Shown: positions 1 to 12,065 of the stretch, piece by piece
How positions within the stretch are numbered: position 1 is the stretch's first letter
Layout of the letters: each line of letters opens with the position of its first letter
Source: Campylobacter fetus subsp. testudinum 03-427
GTDB lineage: Bacteria; Campylobacterota; Campylobacteria; Campylobacterales; Campylobacteraceae
Reading direction: 5' to 3'
NCBI GenBank assembly: GCA_000495505.1
Contig: CP006833.1
Span: 1,711,481-1,775,480 of the forward strand
DNA: 64,000 bases
Program-made: the position numbers and the translations under genes
Notes under the pieces: generated by a model
Seen by the model: only the letters and a program-made list of their open reading frames with translations
The model's database searches: none
Told to the model about the DNA's origin: nothing

Positions 1-1262
1 AGGCTAGCGGCAATTTTATGAGTAACATTTTCCATAAAACCAAATGCTTCATTGATAGTGACTATAAAACCGCTGTTTGGGGCTATGGAGTTTATATTAA
101 ACATTCCTTTTAATACTTTAAAAGCAGACTCCATATCTTTAGCTCTGAAAAATACCCATGTAATATTTATAAAATTAAAGGTGATAATCCACGCCAAAAT
201 CCTATGCAAAGGTTTAAAATGAGAACTATAAAAACGATGGATCATAAGAGCGGTTCCGTGAAGAGCTCCCCATATAATAAATGTCCAACCAGCACCATGC
301 CACAATCCCCCAAGCAAGAAAACGATAAAAATATTTATATAAGCCCTGCTCTCTCCAAGCCTATTTCCGCCAAGAGGAATATAAATATAATCGCGCAAAA
401 ATCTCGAGAGAGTCATATGCCATCTACGCCAAAACTCTTGAATACTAAGGGATTTATAAGGAGAGTTAAAATTTAGAGGTAAAACTATATTAAACATATA
501 TGATATACCTATTGCCATATCGGTATATCCACTAAAATCAAAATATAGCTGAAAAGTATAACTCAAACTTGTTATCCACGCCTCACTCATACTAAGCATA
601 GCAACAGTATCAAATCCGTAATTTGCAAATTTAGCAAAAAAATCAGCTATCACGACCTTTTTAAACAGTCCCATAGCAAATAAAAATATACCTATACTGA
701 TATTTTTATAATGTATTTTTTTACGCCTTAAATTTGCGAACTGTGGCATCATTTCAGCGTGATGTATGATAGGACCTGCTAAGAGATGCGGGAAATATGT
801 TACAAATAAAGCGTATTTAAGATAATTCGTCTCTTTAACCTTACCGCTAAAACAATCTACTAAAAACGCAATTTGAGTAAATGTAAAAAAGCTGATACCA
901 AGCGGTAAAATGATGTGATGCAAAGGAATATTCGAGCCAAACATACCGTTAAAATTTTCTATAAAAAAGTCTGTATATTTGTAATATCCAAGCAGAGCTA
1001 GATTACATAATATACTAAACCACAAAAATATCTTTTTAAATTTAAACTCTTTACAAAGATGATTTCCTGCAAAAAAGTTAAATGTAATAGACATCAAAAT
1101 AAGCGGCACATAGATAAAATTCCAATATCCATAAAAAACCAAAGACGCCGCTGTTAATATAAAAATACTAACCTTTACCAACCTAAATTTAGATAGTAAA
1201 AAATATAGAAAAAACGTGATAGGTAAAAATATAAATATAAATTCAAAAGAGTTAAAAAGCAT
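1..1262 (-). CDS. MBOAT family O-acyltransferase (PatA/AlgI-like), partial at left edge
   Basis: About 420 residues are visible; the C-terminus lies beyond the left edge. The start MLFNSFEFIFIFLPITFFLY is typical of the AlgI/PatA branch of membrane-bound O-acyltransferases. The sequence is hydrophobic throughout with many membrane helices, and carries the family signature GGLWHGAGW with the catalytic histidine at about residue 322. An AAGGA ribosome site precedes the ATG. Family members move acetyl groups across the inner membrane onto extracytoplasmic glycans: PatA serves peptidoglycan O-acetylation in Campylobacter, AlgI serves alginate. PatA is the most likely role in this genus. Partners (patB, ape) would lie downstream outside the window, so the substrate is inferred. 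Confidence 0.85.
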   Translation of the reverse strand, partial: MLFNSFEFIFIFLPITFFLYFLLSKFRLVKVSIFILTAASLVFYGYWNFIYVPLILMSITFNFFAGNHLCKEFKFKKIFLWFSILCNLALLGYYKYTDFFIENFNGMFGSNIPLHHIILPLGISFFTFTQIAFLVDCFSGKVKETNYLKYALFVTYFPHLLAGPIIHHAEMMPQFANLRRKKIHYKNISIGIFLFAMGLFKKVVIADFFAKFANYGFDTVAMLSMSEAWITSLSYTFQLYFDFSGYTDMAIGISYMFNIVLPLNFNSPYKSLSIQEFWRRWHMTLSRFLRDYIYIPLGGNRLGESRAYINIFIVFLLGGLWHGAGWTFIIWGALHGTALMIHRFYSSHFKPLHRILAWIITFNFINITWVFFRAKDMESAFKVLKGMFNINSIAPNSGFIVTINEAFGFMENVTHKIAAS

Positions 1263-1296
1263 AAGTATCCTTGAAAAAACAACTTAAATATCTATG

Positions 1297-1304
1297 ATTT
1301 TACT
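1297..1304 (-). promoter_or_regulatory. -10 element for the MBOAT gene
   Basis: AGTAAAAT on the minus strand, about 35 nt upstream of the MBOAT start. It is close to the epsilonproteobacterial consensus (gnTAnaAT). No clear -35 is seen, as is usual in this group. Confidence 0.35.
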
Positions 1305-1361
1305 TCAAATTTATTTAAAGTATAATAAATTGTAATTTTTAAACATTTTAAACTAAATTTT

Positions 1362-1369
1362 GATAAAAT
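1362..1369 (+). promoter_or_regulatory. -10 element for ilvD
   Basis: GATAAAAT, preceded by AT-rich sequence, 30 nt before the ilvD start. It matches the Campylobacter sigma-70 -10 form. Confidence 0.55.
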
Positions 1370-1399
1370 GGAGCAAATTTAAAAATAAAGGCAAAACTC

Positions 1400-3073
1400 A
1401 TGCGAAGCGATATCATAAAAGACGGTTACACAAGGACTCCGCACCGCTCACTTCTAAGAGCGACCGGGCTTAAAGACGACGACTTTAAAAAACCGTTTAT
1501 CGGCGTGGCAAATAGCTTCATAGAGATAATCCCTGGACATTTTTTCTTAAACAAATACTCAGAGATCCTTAAAGACGAGATCCGCAAAAACGGCTGCGTA
1601 CCGTTTGAGTTTAACACTATCGGTGTTGATGATGGTATCGCTATGGGGCACGAGGGTATGCTTTACTCGCTTCCAAGCCGTGAGATCATCGCAAACTCTG
1701 TTGAAACAGTGATGAATGCTCACGCACTTGACGCGCTTGTTTGCATACCTAACTGCGACAAAATAGTCCCTGGAATGCTTATGGGCGCACTAAGAGTAAA
1801 TGTACCGACTATATTTATAAGTGGCGGTCCTATGGCTGCTGGAGTTGGAGCTAAAGGTGAAGCTTTGGATCTAAACTCTGCTTTTGAAGCAGTTGGTGCT
1901 TATGAAACAAAGCGTATTGACGAAAAAGAACTTAAATTTATCGAATGCAATGCCTGTCCAGGTGGTGGAAGCTGCTCAGGAATGTTTACTGCAAACTCGA
2001 TGAATACGCTTTGCGAAGCGATGGGCGTAGCTTTAGAGGGAAACGGTACCGTGCTTGCACTCACTCCTGAGCGCGAAGAGCTTATCAGAAAAGCAGCGCG
2101 CAGGATCTGCGAGATCGCACTTGATGAACGCTACAAAATCTGCAATATCGTCAATGAAAAAACTATCAAAAACGCTATGGTGGTAGATATGGCTATGGGC
2201 GGAAGTTCAAATACTATACTCCATATGCTCGCTATCAGCCGAGAAGCTGGCTCACCGCTAGACATAGCTAGTCTAAATGATATAAGTCGCTCAGTACCAC
2301 ACATAGCTAAAATAGCTCCAAGTCTGCCTAGTGTGCATATGCAAGACGTCGCTAGAGCCGGAGGACTAAGCGCAGTTATCAATGAGATAGCTAAATTCAA
2401 TAGCGATTTACTAAACTTAGACGCTCTTACTGTGAGTGGCGAGAGCTTAGGAGATAGGGTAAAAAATGCTGAGATTTTAGATGAAAGCGTGATCCATACA
2501 GTAGAAAATGCTTACTCAAAAGTAGGCGGACTAGCTATTTTATTTGGAAATTTAGCTGAGCAAGGATGCGTGATAAAGGCTGCTGGTATCATCGGTAGCA
2601 GACAATTTAGCGGAAAAGCAGTCTGCTTTAACTCTCAAGATGAAGCTATAAAAGGCATCTCAAGCGGAAAAGTGCAAAAAGGCGACGTCGTAGTTTTAAG
2701 ATACGAAGGACCAAAAGGAGGCCCCGGAATGCAAGAAATGCTAAGTCCGACTAGCCTTATAGTAGGACGTGGGCTTGGAGCAGACGTAGCTCTTATAACA
2801 GACGGTAGATTTAGCGGAGCGACAAGGGGACTTAGCATAGGACACGTAAGCCCTGAAGCTGCTGAGGGCGGTATGATAGGACTCTTAAAAGACGGTGACA
2901 TTATAGATATCGACGTAGATAAATTTAGTATAAACGTACGTTTAAGCAACACTGAGATAGAAACAAGACGCAAAGAGTGGAAATACGCTGGAAAACAAGT
3001 AAATAGCCGCTGGTTAAGACAATACCAAAAACTAGTCACAAACGCAAGTAACGGCGCGATTTTGGAAGCGTGA
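1400..3073 (+). CDS. ilvD: Dihydroxy-acid dehydratase
   Basis: Converts 2,3-dihydroxy-isovalerate and 2,3-dihydroxy-3-methylvalerate to the 2-oxo acids, the penultimate step of valine and isoleucine synthesis, in the cytoplasm. At 557 residues it is full length for the IlvD/Edd family. The iron-sulfur cysteines are visible in [12 protein letters not shown] and [14 protein letters not shown], and [15 protein letters not shown] marks the C-terminal domain. An AAGG ribosome site lies 8 nt before the ATG. The gene stands alone with its own -10 box and a strong terminator. G+C seems somewhat higher than in its neighbours, with more GC-ending codons. Confidence 0.98.
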   Translation: MRSDIIKDGYTRTPHRSLLRATGLKDDDFKKPFIGVANSFIEIIPGHFFLNKYSEILKDEIRKNGCVPFEFNTIGVDDGIAMGHEGMLYSLPSREIIANSVETVMNAHALDALVCIPNCDKIVPGMLMGALRVNVPTIFISGGPMAAGVGAKGEALDLNSAFEAVGAYETKRIDEKELKFIECNACPGGGSCSGMFTANSMNTLCEAMGVALEGNGTVLALTPEREELIRKAARRICEIALDERYKICNIVNEKTIKNAMVVDMAMGGSSNTILHMLAISREAGSPLDIASLNDISRSVPHIAKIAPSLPSVHMQDVARAGGLSAVINEIAKFNSDLLNLDALTVSGESLGDRVKNAEILDESVIHTVENAYSKVGGLAILFGNLAEQGCVIKAAGIIGSRQFSGKAVCFNSQDEAIKGISSGKVQKGDVVVLRYEGPKGGPGMQEMLSPTSLIVGRGLGADVALITDGRFSGATRGLSIGHVSPEAAEGGMIGLLKDGDIIDIDVDKFSINVRLSNTEIETRRKEWKYAGKQVNSRWLRQYQKLVTNASNGAILEA

Positions 3074-3085
3074 AATTTATAAAAC

Positions 3086-3110
3086 AAAAAGGCGAGAAAA
3101 TCGCCTTTTT
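3086..3110 (+). terminator. Rho-independent terminator after ilvD
   Basis: Perfect stem AAAAAGGCGA / TCGCCTTTTT around a GAAAA loop, 12 nt after the ilvD stop. The T-run is part of the 3' arm. The A-run on the other side would also let it work leftward. Confidence 0.9.
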
Positions 3111-3322
3111 ACGCTCCTAATTAAAACTTAATCTTTAAATATATAATCAATTTTCTATATAAATTGTAAAAATTAAAAATATCAATCCCTAAATATCTGA
3201 AAAATGTGTAAATACGCAAATAAAATAAAAATTATTTACATTAATAAAGTATTCTTATGCTTAAATTATATATTTATTATATTTTTAGCTAAAAAGATAA
3301 TAAATATATACTAGGAACAAAT

Positions 3323-4849
3323 ATGAACAAACTAAAAAAATACATCGTTTCAACAGTGATTTTTATTGCATTTTTATTGATATTCAATGCTTGTGCAAAT
3401 TTAAATTTAAATGACAAACACGAAAACGAGTTGTTGATTCTTCACACAAATGACCATCACGGAGCTCTTTTGCCATATGAAACTAAAGACGGCACGTTAA
3501 TTGGCGGTGTAGCTTTACAAGCCAACTTAGTAAAACAGATGAGAAACGAGTATAAAAATGTGCTTTTACTTGACGCGGGCGATATAAATACTGGTTCATC
3601 ACTTTCAAATATATTTGATGCAAAACCAGATATTTTAGCTTTTAACGCTCTAAAATACGATGCTGCTACTCTTGGAAATCATGAATTTGATGGTACATAT
3701 GAAAAATTAAAAATGCAAATGGAACTTTCAAATTTCCCTTGGCTTAGCGCAAATGTTAAATTTGAAAATAATTATATTGCAAAACCATATATTATAAAAG
3801 ATTTTGATGGATTTAAAGTCGCCATAATGGGACTTACTACAAGTACAACAAAGTATATAACTATTCCAGCAAAATTTGATGGTGCAAATGGAGAAAAGAT
3901 AGAATTTCTACCAGAAATCCATGCTGCAAAAGAGGTACTGGATGAAATAAAAAATGCAAACCCAGATTTTGTAATCGCTTTAGTACATCTTGGAGATATA
4001 AAAGGCGATCCTATACATATAACATCGATTGATTTAGCTAATAATACACATGGTATAAATCTTATAATAGATGGGCATTCACACTCGGTATTCCAAAAAC
4101 CTTTGATAATAAATGGCGTACCCATAGTGAGCGCAGGAAGTAATAACCGCTATGTAGGAAAAGCTATTTTAAATTTAAAAGATAAAAAGTTAAGGTGGAA
4201 TTTAGTTGAACTAACTAGTAAAGACTTTGATTTAGATGATGAAATGAAAATAATTTTAGAGCCGTTTGTACAGATCCATGATGAAGTTTTAAACAGTAAA
4301 ATTATAACCTTAAAAGAGTCATTATTGTTTGAAAATAATGAAATTAGATTTAAACAGATGCCAATAGGAAATTATTTGACTGATGCTATGATAAATTTGC
4401 TTTTTAAATTTGGTATAAAAGCGGACTTTGGTATTATAAACTCAGGAGCTATAAGATCTGGTATAAATGCCGGAGATGTAAGCAAAAAAGATGTTTTGAT
4501 ATCTATGCCTTTTCCAAATACAGTATCTGCAGTAAGTCTAAAAGGTGATGAAGTGGTGGAATTATTTAATTATATAATCAATATAAAACCGGGATTTGGC
4601 GGATTTGCTCAAATATCAAAAGATGTCAGTTTTACTATAGATAGCTCAAATAAAACTATTTTAAATTTAAAAATTAAAAATGAGCCGATAAATCCGTCTA
4701 AACTTTATACTATAGCAGTTACTGATTTTTTATCTAACGGTGGAGACGGTTATACTATTTTGAAAAAAGGGATAAATAAATTTGACTCATCAGTGCCTTT
4801 GAATGAAGCGTTTATAGAGTATTTAAAACTTCTTGAAGGTAAAATTTAA
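3323..4849 (+). CDS. 5'-nucleotidase / UshA-CpdB-type metallophosphoesterase, exported
   Basis: 508 residues. An N-terminal hydrophobic export signal ends in FNACANL, a possible but atypical lipoprotein box (Phe at -3), so it may be lipid-anchored. The metallophosphoesterase domain shows LHTNDHHG, DAGDINTGS, LGNHEFD and GHSH, which bind the two metals. The C-terminal 5'-nucleotidase domain carries INSGAIRSGI and SNGGDGY (substrate-binding loop). The family removes phosphate from extracellular nucleotides or UDP-sugars for salvage. Exact substrate preference cannot be read from sequence. The gene has its own 250-nt AT-rich upstream region and no partner genes. Confidence 0.9.
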   Translation: MNKLKKYIVSTVIFIAFLLIFNACANLNLNDKHENELLILHTNDHHGALLPYETKDGTLIGGVALQANLVKQMRNEYKNVLLLDAGDINTGSSLSNIFDAKPDILAFNALKYDAATLGNHEFDGTYEKLKMQMELSNFPWLSANVKFENNYIAKPYIIKDFDGFKVAIMGLTTSTTKYITIPAKFDGANGEKIEFLPEIHAAKEVLDEIKNANPDFVIALVHLGDIKGDPIHITSIDLANNTHGINLIIDGHSHSVFQKPLIINGVPIVSAGSNNRYVGKAILNLKDKKLRWNLVELTSKDFDLDDEMKIILEPFVQIHDEVLNSKIITLKESLLFENNEIRFKQMPIGNYLTDAMINLLFKFGIKADFGIINSGAIRSGINAGDVSKKDVLISMPFPNTVSAVSLKGDEVVELFNYIINIKPGFGGFAQISKDVSFTIDSSNKTILNLKIKNEPINPSKLYTIAVTDFLSNGGDGYTILKKGINKFDSSVPLNEAFIEYLKLLEGKI

Positions 4850-4960
4850 TTATGTAATCGCCATAAATTTATAAAAATCAATTTTAAATTTGATGCTATA
4901 TGATCTGCTAACGTAATAAAGCAACAAAAACCAAATTTACCATACCATAAAAAAACTTTT

Positions 4961-4968
4961 GATATAAT
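4961..4968 (+). promoter_or_regulatory. -10 element for pyrG
   Basis: GATATAAT 30 nt before the pyrG ATG, preceded by CTTTT. It is the best promoter candidate for the pyrG-recJ-nhaA-ABC run, since no later gap in that run has room for one. Confidence 0.6.
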
Positions 4969-4989
4969 CCTAAGATTAAAATCAAGTAG

Positions 4990-8260
<3,271 letters not shown>

Positions 8261-9445
8261 ATGAAAATAAATTTAAACTTTGTAAAACACGAATCATTCG
8301 GCGGTGTTTTGCTCATCATCGCTACTATTTTGGCACTTTTGTTTCAAAATGGATTTTTAAACCATTTTTATACGGAAATTTTAAGAGCTGAATTTACGGT
8401 TGGATTTAGAGATTTTAATCTATCAAAACCGCTAATTTTATGGGTAAATGATGGATTGATGGCGATATTTTTCTTTGTTGTAGGACTTGAGTTGAAAAGA
8501 GAAATATTACAAGGTGAGCTTTCAAAACCATCTCAAATAGCCCTACCTACGATAGGCGCACTTGGCGGCGTGATACTACCTGCTGTTATATTTTGGGCAT
8601 TTAATCACGGAAATGATTTTGCCATTAGAGGCTGGGCTATACCTACTGCGACTGATATAGCTTTTGCGCTAGGAGTTTTAATGCTTCTTGGCAAAAGAAT
8701 ACCATCAAGCCTTAAAATATTTTTGCTTACTTTAGCTATCATAGATGATCTATGTGCTATTGTTATAATAGCTATATTTTATACAACTAAACTATCTTTT
8801 ATCTCTTTTGTTATAGCCGGGATCTGTTTGTTTGCGCTTTGGGTATTAAACAAATTTAAAGTATCAAAAAAATCAGCATATATACTAGTCACTTTGATAC
8901 TTTGGGTAAGCGTACTAAAAAGTGGAGTTCATGCTACCATTGCAGGAGTTGTGGCTGCATTTTTCATACCGATGAGAGACGATAGCGGAAAAAGTCTGCT
9001 TGTAGAGCTTGAACATGATCTTCAAGGAATAACCAGCTATTTCATACTTCCAGTTTTTGCTTTTGTAAATGCAGGAGTGAGTCTTGCTGGAGTACAGATA
9101 AATCAACTTTTAAATTCAGTAGGAATGGGGATATTTTTTGGACTACTTATAGGCAAACAAGTAGGAGTTTTTCTGTTTAGCTATATTTTTATAAAACTAG
9201 GTTTTGCTAAACTGCCTGAAGGTTCGTCTTGGGCGCAGTTTTATGGAGTATGCATACTAACTGGTATAGGATTTACTATGAGTTTGTTTGTAAATTCACT
9301 AGCATATCACGATAGCAACGAGTTTTTCCACGCAGATAAACTAGGTATTTTATTAGCATCATTCACAGCAGGAGTTATAGGATATATATATCTGCTTGTA
9401 TTTTCAAAAGTAGCAAAGAACCATCACAAAGACGATGAATCTTAA
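8261..9445 (+). CDS. nhaA: Na+/H+ antiporter NhaA
   Basis: Inner-membrane antiporter that expels Na+ in exchange for protons, for pH and salt tolerance. 394 residues with about 12 hydrophobic segments. Family motifs are VNDGLMAIFFFVVGLELKRE and TATDIAFALGVLMLLGKRIP, plus the paired ion-binding aspartates in LAIIDDLCAI (Asp163/164 of the E. coli protein). An AGGAGAA ribosome site lies at the end of recJ. The last 11 nt overlap the ABC transporter gene. Confidence 0.97.
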   Translation: MKINLNFVKHESFGGVLLIIATILALLFQNGFLNHFYTEILRAEFTVGFRDFNLSKPLILWVNDGLMAIFFFVVGLELKREILQGELSKPSQIALPTIGALGGVILPAVIFWAFNHGNDFAIRGWAIPTATDIAFALGVLMLLGKRIPSSLKIFLLTLAIIDDLCAIVIIAIFYTTKLSFISFVIAGICLFALWVLNKFKVSKKSAYILVTLILWVSVLKSGVHATIAGVVAAFFIPMRDDSGKSLLVELEHDLQGITSYFILPVFAFVNAGVSLAGVQINQLLNSVGMGIFFGLLIGKQVGVFLFSYIFIKLGFAKLPEGSSWAQFYGVCILTGIGFTMSLFVNSLAYHDSNEFFHADKLGILLASFTAGVIGYIYLLVFSKVAKNHHKDDES

Positions 9446-10979
9446 AAATAGAAATCTAATTCTAAGCGCTATAACTCTACTTTCTGTACTTTATAGCGTT
9501 CTGAATTTGGCAGTTCTTGCGTTTATAAATAGATATTTGCTAAATATAACAAGCGGCGAATATGATTTGATTTTGTATTTTATACTTTTACTTTTAGCAT
9601 TTTTTATAGCGTCTTTAGCTTTTAGATATATCATATCTTTAGCTAGTCAAAACTATATCTATGATATGCGATTAAGCATAATCAAGCGTATTTTAGATAC
9701 TGATTACCACCGTACAAAGCAGATCGGCAGAGCCAAACTCATAGCTCTGCTTTCAAGCGATATAGCAAGTATAACAAACGGATTTATGCGCATACCTGAG
9801 ATTTTTCAAGGAAGTCTTGTTGCGATTGTATCGTTTTTTTATATTTTATATCTATCTCCTATTTTAGCTTTTAGTGTTTTTATATGGCTTGGATTTGGAG
9901 CTATCTTCTGTTTGTATTTTATCAAAAAATTATATAATCTTTTTAAGCAACATAGGAAAAATGAGGATAAACTCTACAAAAATTATGAAACATCTATAGA
10001 CGCTCATAAAGAATTTAGTCTAAATTTAAAAAGAGCGGCGGATTTTTTTAATCTCAAATTTAGATTAAACGTGCAAGATATGAGAAAAAATATGCTAAGT
10101 ATAGATTTTTACCAGTCGCTAGTGAGCAACTGGGTGAGCGTGATGACTCTAGGAGCTGTTGGGTTGGTTATTTATCTAAGTCTTGGATTTGGACTGCTTG
10201 ATATGGCTGGAGCCGTAACTATATCTATCACTATACTATTTTTAAGAGCTCCACTTATGATGGTGCTTTTTGCCTATCCATCGATAATAAAATCAAAAGT
10301 TGCTGCTCAAAAGATAAAATCTTTAGAATTAGCCGCGTATAAAGAGAAATTTGAAACCCAAAAAAGTTTTGATAACTGGCAAAAAATCGAACTTAGAAAT
10401 ATCAGTTTTAGTTATGAAAACAAGCTGGTATTGGATAATATAAATATGAGATTAGATAGGGGTGAATGTCTATTTTTAATAGGAGAAAACGGTAGCGGAA
10501 AATCAACTTTGTTTCTTATTTTAGCGGGACTTTTAAAACCTGATAGTGGTGAAATTTATATCGATGACGTAAAAATAGACAACTCAAATATTCAAATTTA
10601 TAAAAATACTATAAGCGCGGTATTTAGCGAATTTTATCTATTTAACGATATAGAAAATGACGCCAAAAAATGGTTTGAACTACTTGAGTTTAGAGTTTCA
10701 AACGACTCTCAAATAGATCCTCAAAACCTCTCTCAAGGTCAAAAAAAGAGATTAGCTCTGATAAATGCATTATTAGAAAATAGAACTATTTTGCTACTTG
10801 ATGAATGGGCAGCAGATCAAGATCCGTATTTTAGAGCAAAGTTTTATACTGAAATTTTAGAATTATTTAAACAGCAAAAAATTACTGTTTTTGCTATAAG
10901 TCACGATGATAGATATTTCAGATATGCAGATAGAATATACGAACTAAAAGAGAAAAAACTTATAAATTATTTATCATAA
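9435..10979 (+). CDS. ABC exporter, fused permease and ATPase (SyrD/PvdE cyclic-peptide type)
   Basis: 514-residue half-transporter. The first ~300 residues carry about six membrane helices. The nucleotide-binding domain has Walker A GENGSGKST, signature LSQGQKKRL, Walker B LLLDEW and switch SHDD. The short permease and the single QGQKKR signature resemble the SyrD/PvdE/MdtB-like family that exports small peptides or siderophore precursors. Neighbours (recJ, nhaA) give no hint of the substrate, and no peptide precursor or synthetase is adjacent. It overlaps nhaA by 11 nt and is probably read from the pyrG promoter. Confidence 0.8.
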   Translation: MNLKNRNLILSAITLLSVLYSVLNLAVLAFINRYLLNITSGEYDLILYFILLLLAFFIASLAFRYIISLASQNYIYDMRLSIIKRILDTDYHRTKQIGRAKLIALLSSDIASITNGFMRIPEIFQGSLVAIVSFFYILYLSPILAFSVFIWLGFGAIFCLYFIKKLYNLFKQHRKNEDKLYKNYETSIDAHKEFSLNLKRAADFFNLKFRLNVQDMRKNMLSIDFYQSLVSNWVSVMTLGAVGLVIYLSLGFGLLDMAGAVTISITILFLRAPLMMVLFAYPSIIKSKVAAQKIKSLELAAYKEKFETQKSFDNWQKIELRNISFSYENKLVLDNINMRLDRGECLFLIGENGSGKSTLFLILAGLLKPDSGEIYIDDVKIDNSNIQIYKNTISAVFSEFYLFNDIENDAKKWFELLEFRVSNDSQIDPQNLSQGQKKRLALINALLENRTILLLDEWAADQDPYFRAKFYTEILELFKQQKITVFAISHDDRYFRYADRIYELKEKKLINYLS

Positions 10980-11041
10980 TATATAACTTTTAAATTTAGT
11001 ATTTATAAATCTTTAAGAAAATTTATGTTAAATTTTGGTAT

Positions 11042-11057
11042 TTAATATCAATATTAA
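11042..11057. promoter_or_regulatory. Perfect dyad upstream of chuZ, candidate operator
   Basis: TTAATAT-CA-ATATTAA, a perfect 7-2-7 inverted repeat ending about 8 nt before the AAAGGAG ribosome site of chuZ. Heme genes in Campylobacter are Fur-controlled, so a Fur site is a reasonable guess. The dyad is AT-only and could also arise by chance. Confidence 0.35.
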
Positions 11058-11076
11058 TTTAAAAAAAGGAGAGTAG

Positions 11077-11820
11077 ATGGATGCGAAACAAAAAGTAATA
11101 GAGCATATAAACAACGACCATATGGATACGCTTATAATGCTTTGCAAACACTTTGGAACAGTACAAAATCCTACAAACGTAAGGCTTGATTCTATAGACG
11201 AAGACGGTATGGATATAGCGTGTGATCAGCTTTTAGTACGAGTTGCATTTCTAAAAAAAGCCGAACAAAGCGGTAAAGGATTTAGAACAGCGATAATAGA
11301 TCTTATGAGCAGCCTTGATATAAAAGAAAGCACTGCTACTGTTTCAAAAGATATGGTAGATTTCATAGATGGCTTTAACAGCGTTCTCATCTCAAGCTTA
11401 AACGGCGATCACTGCGTCTGTTCGTATGCTCCAGTGGTGAGAGATGATAATGATTTTTATATACTTATATCTGAAGTTAGCGAACATTTCAAATCAATAA
11501 AAGAAAATAGCGACAAAATATCGATTATGTTTTTAGAAGATGAGAGTAAAGCAAAAACTATTTTTGCTAGAAAAAGAGCAAGTTTTAGGTCTAAAGCGGT
11601 ATTTTTAGATGATCAAAAAGAGAGTCTGTTTTCTAAATTTGAAAGTAAATTTAGCAGTGAATCAGCTATAAAAATGATAAAAAATATGTCTGATTTTCAT
11701 ATAATTAAGATAGAAATCACCAAAGGAAGATTTGTAAAAGGTTTTGGAGCCGCGTATGACACAAACGGTCTTGAAATTATCCAAAGAGTGCATAGTGCAA
11801 ATCCTCACAACACTAAGTGA
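11077..11820 (+). CDS. chuZ: Heme oxygenase, HugZ/ChuZ family
   Basis: Degrades imported heme to release iron in the cytoplasm. 247 residues. An N-terminal helical DUF2470-type part (IEHINNDHMDTL) precedes a split-barrel flavin-reductase-like fold, as in H. pylori HugZ and C. jejuni ChuZ. The C-terminal tail VHSANPHNTK retains histidines in the region that supplies the axial heme ligand in HugZ. A strong GGAG ribosome site precedes the ATG. It lies just upstream of and co-directional with chuABCD. Confidence 0.93.
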   Translation: MDAKQKVIEHINNDHMDTLIMLCKHFGTVQNPTNVRLDSIDEDGMDIACDQLLVRVAFLKKAEQSGKGFRTAIIDLMSSLDIKESTATVSKDMVDFIDGFNSVLISSLNGDHCVCSYAPVVRDDNDFYILISEVSEHFKSIKENSDKISIMFLEDESKAKTIFARKRASFRSKAVFLDDQKESLFSKFESKFSSESAIKMIKNMSDFHIIKIEITKGRFVKGFGAAYDTNGLEIIQRVHSANPHNTK

Positions 11821-11829
11821 TGATGAAAA

Positions 11830-11922
11830 ATGCTAAATCAAAAGAGACCGGCAAACGTAAATCGCTGTTTTATGTGCGATATTAGAAAAGTCGGTCTGGT
11901 TGATGAGGACAAAAAACTCTAA
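11830..11922 (+). CDS. Possible 30-residue peptide with CxxC (doubtful)
   Basis: In the 245-nt gap between chuZ and chuA an ATG opens a 30-codon frame containing NRCFMCDIRK, that is, a CxxC pair. A second, 21-codon frame starts with ATG overlapping the chuZ stop. Neither has a clear ribosome site of its own and I recognise neither. Listed because the gap is otherwise unexplained and small Cys pairs occur in metal-handling peptides; it may be noise. Confidence 0.2.
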   Translation: MLNQKRPANVNRCFMCDIRKVGLVDEDKKL

Positions 11923-12065
11923 TCTCAAATTTGATACTAAATTTGATAAATTTACCACATACGCAATCTTCGAAATATAAATTATAACGACAAAACATCT
12001 TAATTATATTGAGCGAGCAAGTACTAATAACATAAAACTAAATATCAAACCAAAGGAGTTCTTCT

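Noticed and set aside
204..476. 90-codon plus-strand frame
   Set aside because: Antisense of the MBOAT gene, with no ribosome site; the minus frame carries the WHGAG signature.
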